DNA of 11,074 nucleotides from Pseudomonadota bacterium (GTDB lineage Bacteria; Pseudomonadota; Alphaproteobacteria; Rhizobiales; Xanthobacteraceae), in NCBI GenBank assembly GCA_023433965.1, contig JAEYTQ010000235.1:1-11074 (forward strand), read 5' to 3'. How positions within the stretch are numbered: the first letter of the stretch is position 1; every line of letters starts with the position of its first letter. Positions 5,580 through 11,074 of the stretch are shown piece by piece. Under the pieces are notes generated by a model. The model was not told the DNA's origin. It ran no database searches and worked only from the letters and a program-made list of their open reading frames with translations. The position numbers and the translations under genes were made by a program.

Positions 5580-7169
5580 GTGACGAGAGCCCCTGACAAT
5601 ACCGCCCCCTCCGGCAGCGCCGAACGCCGTCTCGTTCTTGTTGCCGCACTCGTCGTCGCCGCGATGACGTTGCTGCGGATCGTCTACGCCTCCGTGATCG
5701 AGTTGCGCACGGACGAAGCCTATTACTGGACCTGGTCGAAGGAACCGGCGCTCAGCTTCCTCGATCATCCGCCAGGCATCGCCTGGCTGATTCGCTTCGG
5801 CACCGCGATCTTCGGCGACACCGCGCTCGGCGTCCGCTTCGGGGGCATCGTCGCGATGCTGGTGACGCAGCTTCTGCTCGCCGACATCGTCCGCCGCCTC
5901 ACGCATGATGCTCGCGCGGTCGTGCTCGCCGTGCTGATGCCGGAGGCCGCGCTCTATTACGGCCTGCTGATGGCCAAGGTCGCGCCCGATGTCGCGATGA
6001 TCCCGTTCGCGGTTGCCATGATGTGGTCGCTGGTGCGGCTGGCGGAGAGCGGCGACGGGCGCTGGTGGCTCGCGGCCGGCCTGTTCGCGGGCCTCTCGAT
6101 GCTGTCGAAATTCACCGCGATCATGTTCGCGCCGGCGGTCGCCGCCTTTCTGCTGGTGCCGGATTGGCGCTGGCGTTGGCTGCGCAGCCCTTATCCCTAT
6201 CTCGCGGTACTCGTCGCGATAGCGGTGTTCTCGCCGGTGCTGATCTGGAATGCGCAGCATGACTGGGCCTCGTTCCGCTTCCAGGGCGTGCGCGCCACCG
6301 CGAATTACGGCATCTCGATGCGTACCATCGGCGACTACATCGGCCTGCAATTCGGCCTGGTCGGCTTCGTCATGCTGCCGGTGGTGTTGTCCGGACTGGT
6401 GATGACGGCATGGCGCGGCTATCGCAGCCGCGAGCCGGTCGCGATCCTGCTCTCGACCGCGGTGCTGGTGCCGTTTCTCTATTTCTTCTTCAAGTCGCTG
6501 ACGCTGCGGGTCGGCGACACCTGGCCAATGTTCATGTGGCCCGTCGGTTTCGCTGCCGCTGCCGTGAACCTTGCAATCATGCCGAAGGAGGGATGGTCGG
6601 CGCGGATGCTCAAATCGTCGCTGTTCTGGGCCAGGACGGCGATCGTCTCGGGCATCGGTTTCGTTGTCATCGTGTTCCTGTACTACGTCGTCGCGCCCTG
6701 GAATCTGCTCGGCAGGATCGATCCGATCGGCGCGGAGGCCGGCTATGAGCAGGTCGCCGCTCGCGCGCAGACCGCGCTCGACGAGACGGGGGCGACCTGG
6801 ATCGCCACCACCGACTACCGCACCTATGCCATGATGCGCTGGCTGTTCCGCGGCCGCGTGCCCGTGATCGAAATCAACGAACGCGGCCGCTTCCAGGATT
6901 TTGCCGATCCCGGAATGGACAGGATCAGGGGCCATGCCGGCATCTATGTCGGCCGCGAGCCGGATGATCGTTCATCATTGTGGGAGCATATCCCCGCGAA
7001 GCGAGAGCGGCTTGGCCAAACCGAGCGCCGCTGGCGCGGCCTCGTGATGGACACCTATGCGATCGAAAAGCTCACCGGCTGGACGCCGGAGCTGTCACCG
7101 CCGAAGGACTCGCCGCTGTTTTGGTGGAAAGTGCTGGCGGGGGAATTTGAAGAGCGTTTGCTCGCCTAG
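5580..7169 (+). CDS. Family-39-type membrane glycosyltransferase (ArnT/PMT-like)
   Basis: From the GTG at 5580 this is a 529-residue polytopic membrane protein. A first helix (about 17-38) is followed by ELRTDEAYYWTWS (41-53), the periplasmic loop with the catalytic acidic residues (Asp45-Glu46) of GT39/ArnT-type transferases, then DHPPG (62-66), also typical. About ten hydrophobic segments follow up to residue 371 (for example 86-101, 112-131, 163-193, 206-223, 256-275, 287-304, 318-333, 352-372). A soluble C-terminal region of about 155 residues probably faces the periplasm. Such enzymes transfer a sugar from a polyprenyl-phosphate donor to lipid or protein acceptors; donor and acceptor cannot be told here. 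The frame stays open back to 5466, but residues upstream of the GTG look unstructured and the GTG gives a family-like N-terminus; its ribosome binding site is weak. No other cell-wall gene adjoins it. It ends 8 bp from the convergent ycjF. Confidence 0.88.
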   Translation: MTRAPDNTAPSGSAERRLVLVAALVVAAMTLLRIVYASVIELRTDEAYYWTWSKEPALSFLDHPPGIAWLIRFGTAIFGDTALGVRFGGIVAMLVTQLLLADIVRRLTHDARAVVLAVLMPEAALYYGLLMAKVAPDVAMIPFAVAMMWSLVRLAESGDGRWWLAAGLFAGLSMLSKFTAIMFAPAVAAFLLVPDWRWRWLRSPYPYLAVLVAIAVFSPVLIWNAQHDWASFRFQGVRATANYGISMRTIGDYIGLQFGLVGFVMLPVVLSGLVMTAWRGYRSREPVAILLSTAVLVPFLYFFFKSLTLRVGDTWPMFMWPVGFAAAAVNLAIMPKEGWSARMLKSSLFWARTAIVSGIGFVVIVFLYYVVAPWNLLGRIDPIGAEAGYEQVAARAQTALDETGATWIATTDYRTYAMMRWLFRGRVPVIEINERGRFQDFADPGMDRIRGHAGIYVGREPDDRSSLWEHIPAKRERLGQTERRWRGLVMDTYAIEKLTGWTPELSPPKDSPLFWWKVLAGEFEERLLA

Positions 7170-7177
7170 CGCCGCCG

Positions 7178-8206
7178 CTACTCTTCCCCGTCCTTCTTCC
7201 GTAACAAATCCGTCGCGAGGTCCGACAGCTTCGGCGGCGGCAGCGCGGCGAACGGCAGCGGCCGCGTCACGTCGATCGCCGCCAATCCCAGCCGCGCCGT
7301 CAGCAAGCCGTTGAGCACGCCTTCGCCGAGCCGCTGCGACAGCTTCGCCGCGATGCCGTGGCCGAGCATCTGCTGCACCAGGCTGTCGCTCGCGGCCATG
7401 CCGCCGGTGATGGCGAGATGGGCGATGACGTGGCGGAGCAGGCGGATCATGCCGAGCGCGCCCGGACGGCCGCCATAAAGATAGGCGAGCTGCCGGATCA
7501 GCCGCAGTGCGGCGACGAACACGAACAGCACGTCGATCGCAGCGCGGGGGCTCACCGCCGTGACGATAGATACTTTCTGCGCGGCCGATGACACCAGCCG
7601 CCGCGCCTCGGCATCCAGCGGCGACATCAGCTCGCGCTCGGCGAGCCGGATCATGTCGGCGCCGTCGATGATCTCGCCGGTGTGGCTCTCCAACGTGGCG
7701 CGGGCGCGCGCGAGCTGCGGGTTCTGGTGCGCGATCTTGAGCAGGTCCTGCACGATGACGCGGCTTTCCTTGCGGTCGTCGCTGGCGAGGACGGCTGCCG
7801 CGCGCTGATGCAGCTTCTCGATGGTTGAAAGACGCGCGAGCCCCAACGCCTCGCGTCCGATCACGACGGCCAGTGCCAGCGCGGTGACGAACGCAAAGGC
7901 AAGCCCGACGAAGCCGAGGCTTTCGCTGCGCGCAAACAGATCCTCGATCAGATGGACCACGCCGAGCCCGGTGCCGAGCAGTGTCAGGCCGGCGAGCCCC
8001 GACCAGAACAGCGTGCCCCAGGGGAAGCTGCGCCGCGCCGGCAGCGCGGCTTCGATCGGCACCGGTAGCAGCGCCGGATCCGGCTCGGGCGTGATTCGGA
8101 TGGTGGCGCGGCCGAGCCGCGTCGTCTCGTCGGCCTCGGTGACGACGACGCCGGGATCGTCGAGCCGGAACGTTGCCGGGCGCCGTGTCTTCGATCGGTC
8201 GTTCAT
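7178..8206 (-). CDS. ycjF: YcjF-like membrane protein (UPF0283 / TIGR01620 family)
   Basis: This 342-residue inner-membrane protein has an N-terminal polar cytoplasmic segment rich in charged residues (1-60), two membrane helices (about 63-87 and 97-117), an amphipathic or coiled helical stretch (119-200), and a conserved hydrophobic C-terminal domain (about 210-315) containing VSPRAAIDVLFVFVAALRLI (218-237) and LAYLYGGRPG (240-249), which are hallmarks of the YcjF/DUF697 group. Its biochemical role is unknown. Its ATG (8206-8204) overlaps the ycjX stop (TGA, 8205-8203) as ATGA, so the two are translationally coupled. The open frame extends much further upstream, but that part is antisense-like shadow inside ycjX. 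In enterobacteria the pair lies in the phage-shock regulon beside pspABC; here no psp gene is seen. It converges on the glycosyltransferase with an 8-bp gap and no visible terminator between them. Confidence 0.88.
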   Translation of the reverse strand: MNDRSKTRRPATFRLDDPGVVVTEADETTRLGRATIRITPEPDPALLPVPIEAALPARRSFPWGTLFWSGLAGLTLLGTGLGVVHLIEDLFARSESLGFVGLAFAFVTALALAVVIGREALGLARLSTIEKLHQRAAAVLASDDRKESRVIVQDLLKIAHQNPQLARARATLESHTGEIIDGADMIRLAERELMSPLDAEARRLVSSAAQKVSIVTAVSPRAAIDVLFVFVAALRLIRQLAYLYGGRPGALGMIRLLRHVIAHLAITGGMAASDSLVQQMLGHGIAAKLSQRLGEGVLNGLLTARLGLAAIDVTRPLPFAALPPPKLSDLATDLLRKKDGEE

Positions 8207-9672
8207 GCGAGCTTGTCTCCGATCAGGAACTGCAAGGCACGGTCGAGGCGGATGTGTGGCAGCGTCGGCTCGTCCGTTCCCTCGCGCTCGAGCTTGGGAG
8301 GACGGAAGCGCAGGAAGCGGAAATCGCTGTTCCCGGCGGCTTGCGTCGAGAGCCCGCGGAACGCGTCCGTGCCGTTGAACAGCGGCTCGGGATCGAGGGG
8401 GAGGTCGCCCGGAAAGGTCGCCACCTCCGTGCTGCCGTCGAAGAACTCGCCGCCCGCGCTTTCGCCCGCAGCCGGAGTTCCCAGGATCGACGGCAGTTTG
8501 TCGCGGCCATGCGCCACCTGAGCCTCGCGCGTGGCACGGACGGCGGCGAGTGCGACGACGTCGATCACAGCGCCGGTCGTCTCCGCGCGCGCAACGGCGC
8601 CAGAGACGGCGCGGCGCAGCACCGCCTCGAGGCGGTCGTGGCTGGAATGATGAAGATGGTCCGCCTTGGTCGCCGCGAACAGGATGCGGTCGATGCGCGG
8701 GCGGAACAGGTTGGACAGCAGCGTGCTGCGGCCGATGTTGAAGCAATCCAGGATGCCGGCCAGCGCGGCTTCGAGATCGTGCAGCGCCGCGGGTCCGGAG
8801 TTGAACGCGGCGAGCGCGTCGGCCAGCACGATCTGGCGATCGAGCCGGGCGAAATGGTCGCGGAAGAAGGGGCGTACCACGACGTCCTTGTAGGCCTCGA
8901 AGCGGCGCACCATCATCGCCCACAGCGATCCGTCGGGCGCCTGCCGGCCTGTAGGCACGTCGAGCGGAGCGAAAGTCAGCGCCGGCGTATCGGCAAGATT
9001 GCCGGGCATCAGGAAGCGGCCGGGCGGCAACAGGCTCATCGCAAACCGCTCGTCGCGGCAGGCGCGCAGATAGTCCGTGAACAGCCTTGCGGCCGTCAGT
9101 GTCGCCTGCTCGTCCTGGCGCGCTTCGGGCTCGAGCGTGGCGAGATGCGCATGCCAGTCGGCGGCGAGATGCGCGCGCGGCGCCTCGCGCGACAGCGCGA
9201 GGCTCTCCGCCGACCATTGCTCGTAGCTCTTCTGGAGCAATGGCAGGTCGAGCAGCCATTCGCCGGGATAGTCGACGATGTCGAGCGTCAGCGTACGGTC
9301 GGCGCCGTTCGGGCGCTGGTACTCGATGACGAGCCTGAGCTCGCTGATGTCCACCGTCGAGTTCGGCCAGCGCCGCTCCTCGGCCAGCGCGCGCAGATGG
9401 CTCTCATAGGCAAAGCGCGGCACGGCATCGTCAGGCTGCGGCGCGAGCTGTGCGCGCGCGATCCGGCCCGAGGCGTAGGCGTCGAACACCGGAAACCGGC
9501 CGCCGCGGGTCAGCCCATGGACCAGGGCGGTGATGAATACGGTCTTACCGGCCCGCGACAGGCCGGTGACACCAAGCCGCACCGTCGGATTGAAGAAATG
9601 CTCGCCATAGTCGATCAGCGCCCGCGCCGAAAGCCGCGCTTCTTCGACCATGTCATGGAAACTGAATGCCAT
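8203..9672 (-). CDS. ycjX: YcjX-like P-loop GTPase/NTPase (DUF463)
   Basis: This 489-residue cytoplasmic or membrane-associated nucleotide-binding protein matches the YcjX family in length and motifs. The Walker A motif is GLSRAGKT (37-44) after a short N-terminal helix. The G3-like motif is DIVDYPGEWLLDLPLL (131-146) with Asp134 and Gly137. A G4-like TKAD (335-338) follows DRILFAATK, supporting guanine specificity. Characterised relatives bind and hydrolyse GTP, but their physiological role is not settled; in enterobacteria the gene belongs to the phage-shock (envelope stress) response. The start is the ATG at 9672, giving MAFSFHDMVEEAR, with no strong ribosome binding site. ycjF follows with an ATGA overlap, so the two products probably act together at the inner membrane. 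All motifs look intact. Confidence 0.93.
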   Translation of the reverse strand: MAFSFHDMVEEARLSARALIDYGEHFFNPTVRLGVTGLSRAGKTVFITALVHGLTRGGRFPVFDAYASGRIARAQLAPQPDDAVPRFAYESHLRALAEERRWPNSTVDISELRLVIEYQRPNGADRTLTLDIVDYPGEWLLDLPLLQKSYEQWSAESLALSREAPRAHLAADWHAHLATLEPEARQDEQATLTAARLFTDYLRACRDERFAMSLLPPGRFLMPGNLADTPALTFAPLDVPTGRQAPDGSLWAMMVRRFEAYKDVVVRPFFRDHFARLDRQIVLADALAAFNSGPAALHDLEAALAGILDCFNIGRSTLLSNLFRPRIDRILFAATKADHLHHSSHDRLEAVLRRAVSGAVARAETTGAVIDVVALAAVRATREAQVAHGRDKLPSILGTPAAGESAGGEFFDGSTEVATFPGDLPLDPEPLFNGTDAFRGLSTQAAGNSDFRFLRFRPPKLEREGTDEPTLPHIRLDRALQFLIGDKLA

Positions 9673-9854
9673 CTGAACGTTAACGGATCTCGGGCGGGCG
9701 GGATGTGCGGTCGTTCACAAAAGTGGCAATTGCGTGCGGAAAATCAAGTTTTCATACTTCCACCGCCATTGTCGGCAAATCGGCCGGTTGAACGACCCGC
9801 CGATCCCGGAAGACCCATCGAAGAGGACCTCGTCTTTAGCGTTTGCGGATTGCC
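9673..9854. promoter_or_regulatory. Divergent intergenic region between ycjX and the hemolysin III gene
   Basis: These 182 bp must carry promoters for both genes. A short AT-rich inverted repeat, GAAAA-TCAAG-TTTTC, lies at 9739-9753, amid the most A/T-rich part (9715-9780). On the minus strand TTGATT (complement of 9741-9746) could be a -35 for ycjX but lacks a good -10. There is no GN10GTG-like or PspF-style sigma-54 promoter that I can recognise. Confidence 0.35.
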
Positions 9855-10550
9855 ATGACCGTCTTCCACCTTAAGCAGCTTGCCTCCACCTCCGTCCACG
9901 CCGCCGCCGACGTGGTCGGTTGGAATTACGACCGCGCGGAAATGATCGCGGACGCCGTCGTCCACGCGATCGGCGTGCTCGCCGGCATCGTCGCCGCGAC
10001 CGTGCTGTTGGTGCTGACGGCGGTCTATGCCGATGGCACCGACGTCGTGGGCGTCTCGATCTACGTCGCCGGACTGTTGTCGATGCTGGTACTCTCAGCG
10101 ACCTATAATCTCTGGCCGGTCTCGCCGGCCAAATGGCTGCTGCGCCGGTTCGATCATTCCGCGATCTATCTGCTGATCGCCGCGACCTACACACCGTTCA
10201 TCCTCGAGGTGAAGGACAGCGGGTTCGCGATGGTGCTCCTCGCCGGCGTCTGGTGCGTGGCAATATTGGGGATCGTGCTGAAGCTGCTTTATCCCGGCCG
10301 GTTCGACCGCGTCTCGGTCGGCATCTATCTCGCGATGGGCTGGAGCGGCGTGATGCTCTATGGCCCTGTCGTCAAGGCGCTGCCCGCGCTGGTGCTGGGC
10401 TTCATCCTGGCGGGCGGCCTGCTCTACAGCTTTGGCGTGATCTTCCACGCGTGGCGGCGGCTGCGCTTTCAGAATGCGATCTGGCACGGCTTTGTCTTGG
10501 CCGGGGCGGCATGTCATTATACCGCGGTGCTCGACCTCGTGTTGAGCTGA
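9855..10550 (+). CDS. trhA: Hemolysin III / PAQR-family membrane protein (TrhA-like)
   Basis: This 231-residue protein has seven predicted membrane helices, the layout of the bacterial hemolysin III branch of the PAQR (adiponectin-receptor-like) superfamily. Family motifs are in order: DRAEMIADAVVHAIGVLAG (26-44), LSATYN (80-85), FDHSAIYLLIAATYTPF (99-115) and NAIWHGFVLAGAACHYTAV (207-225). The ATG at 9855 is preferred; a TTG four codons earlier is possible, and neither has a strong ribosome binding site. The name hemolysin is historical; bacterial members are linked to membrane-lipid homeostasis, and hydrolase activity is proposed from receptor structures. Unusually, the positions normally held by zinc-ligand histidines read SATYN (Asn85) and NAIWH (Asn207), leaving Asp100, His101 and His211 intact. 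It is transcribed with the downstream dehydrogenase, 57 bp away, though co-transcription is unproven. Confidence 0.9.
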   Translation: MTVFHLKQLASTSVHAAADVVGWNYDRAEMIADAVVHAIGVLAGIVAATVLLVLTAVYADGTDVVGVSIYVAGLLSMLVLSATYNLWPVSPAKWLLRRFDHSAIYLLIAATYTPFILEVKDSGFAMVLLAGVWCVAILGIVLKLLYPGRFDRVSVGIYLAMGWSGVMLYGPVVKALPALVLGFILAGGLLYSFGVIFHAWRRLRFQNAIWHGFVLAGAACHYTAVLDLVLS

Positions 10551-10607
10551 GCAGCTTTCCGCGCAGCGGTATAAGAGACGCGGGTCCAGGACAAGAGGAG
10601 ACGTCGC

Positions 10608-11074
10608 ATGCAGGTGACCGGCAAGGTCGTGGTCGTCACGGGCGGCGCAAACGGCATCGGCAAGGCGCTGTGCGAAGCGTTTCACAATGCGGGCGCTGCC
10701 AAGGTCGTGGTCGCGGACATGGACCTCGCCAATGCAAGGGCGGTCGCCGCCATGGTCGATGGCGCCGCCTTCAAATGCGACGTCGCGCAGGAAACGGACA
10801 TCGCCCACGTCATCGAGGAGACCGAGCGGCAATTCGGTCCCATCGACCTGTTCTGCTCCAATGCCGGCATCGGCGGTGGCTTCGATCCGATGTCGGAGAA
10901 CGCGGGCGGCGCATCGGACGAGCCGTGGCAGCGCAGCTGGGCGATCCACGTCATGGCCCATGTCTACGCGGCGCGGCATCTCGTGCCCCGCATGAGGGCG
11001 CGCGGCGGCGGCTATTTCCTCAACACCATCTCGGCCGCGGGCCTGTTGTCGCAGGTCGGCAGCCCCGCTTATTC
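10608..11074 (+). CDS. Short-chain dehydrogenase/reductase (N-terminal part, cut by window end)
   Basis: The first 155 codons of a classical SDR oxidoreductase are present. The Rossmann fold opens with TGGANGIG (11-18), the TGxxxGxG dinucleotide motif; Asp37 (VVVADMD), at the end of the second strand, favours NAD(H) over NADP(H). CDV (57-59) and the structural NAG motif (SNAGIG, 84-89) follow. The catalytic Ser is Ser142 (NTISAAG), and the last complete codon is Tyr155 (SPAY), the expected catalytic tyrosine; the Lys of YxxxK lies outside. The helix position that is Asn in many SDRs reads His114 (WAIHVMAHVY). The ATG is supported by GAGGAG (10595-10600) seven bases upstream, one of the best ribosome binding sites in the window. 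The substrate cannot be predicted. No stop appears before the window ends. Confidence 0.93.
   Translation, partial: MQVTGKVVVVTGGANGIGKALCEAFHNAGAAKVVVADMDLANARAVAAMVDGAAFKCDVAQETDIAHVIEETERQFGPIDLFCSNAGIGGGFDPMSENAGGASDEPWQRSWAIHVMAHVYAARHLVPRMRARGGGYFLNTISAAGLLSQVGSPAY

Noticed and set aside
5442..6935. 497-codon minus-strand open frame opposite the glycosyltransferase
   Set aside because: The product is an extreme His/Arg/Asp/Gln/Gly-rich sequence typical of antisense to membrane-protein codons in GC-rich DNA, and the sense strand encodes a clear GT39-type protein.
8207..9259. N-terminal extension of the ycjF frame to 693 residues
   Set aside because: The extension overlaps the well-supported ycjX gene in another frame and is Arg/Ala/Pro-rich without motifs. 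The internal ATG at 8206 gives family-normal length and an ATGA overlap.
8173..9858. 561-codon plus-strand open frame opposite ycjX
   Set aside because: No domain is visible, and it is antisense to intact Walker A, DxxG and TKxD motifs.
10095..10979. 294-codon minus-strand open frame opposite the hemolysin III and SDR genes
   Set aside because: It spans two well-supported plus-strand genes and the gap between them, and its translation lacks any recognisable fold or motif.

Overview
The window is GC-rich chromosomal DNA with densely packed genes on both strands. Gene content points to an alphaproteobacterium of the Bradyrhizobium/Nitrobacteraceae type: a short PutA paired with a divergent Lrp-type PutR, a SorAB sulfite dehydrogenase, a ferredoxin-adenylate cyclase fusion, YcjX/YcjF and a hemolysin III (PAQR) protein. 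The organism assignment is inferred from gene content and codon style; no rRNA or other marker gene is present. I see no tRNA, rRNA, CRISPR array, transposase or phage gene, so this looks like ordinary core chromosome.

Layout. (1) 1-1349, proline catabolism: the 5' part of putA (minus strand, cut by the window start) and its likely Lrp/AsnC regulator putR (plus strand) share a 114-bp AT-richer divergent control region. (2) 1521-1721: a single cold-shock gene on the minus strand, with a leader region of about 200 bp. (3) 1931-3460: a minus-strand sorA-sorB pair encoding a Tat-exported molybdenum sulfite dehydrogenase and its c-type cytochrome. They should oxidise periplasmic sulfite to sulfate and pass electrons to the respiratory chain. 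(4) 3694-5424: a multidomain protein with a His-rich membrane region, an adrenodoxin-spaced [2Fe-2S] domain and a class III nucleotide cyclase. A perfect 26-bp palindrome lies just downstream. (5) 5580-7169: a family-39-type membrane glycosyltransferase (plus), meeting ycjF end to end with an 8-bp gap. (6) 7178-9672: the ycjX-ycjF pair (minus), joined by a 4-base ATGA overlap. (7) 9855-10550: a hemolysin III/PAQR membrane protein (plus). (8) 10608-11074: the first 155 residues of a short-chain dehydrogenase, cut by the window end just at its catalytic tyrosine.

The most interesting item is the membrane/[2Fe-2S]/cyclase fusion, which looks like a one-protein redox-to-cyclic-nucleotide converter. 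Next are the PAQR protein, in which two usual zinc-ligand histidines appear to be asparagines, and the palindromes in the sorA leader. I found no convincing multi-gene system of an undescribed type. Very long antisense reading frames opposite the cyclase, the glycosyltransferase and ycjX are best explained as high-GC shadows.
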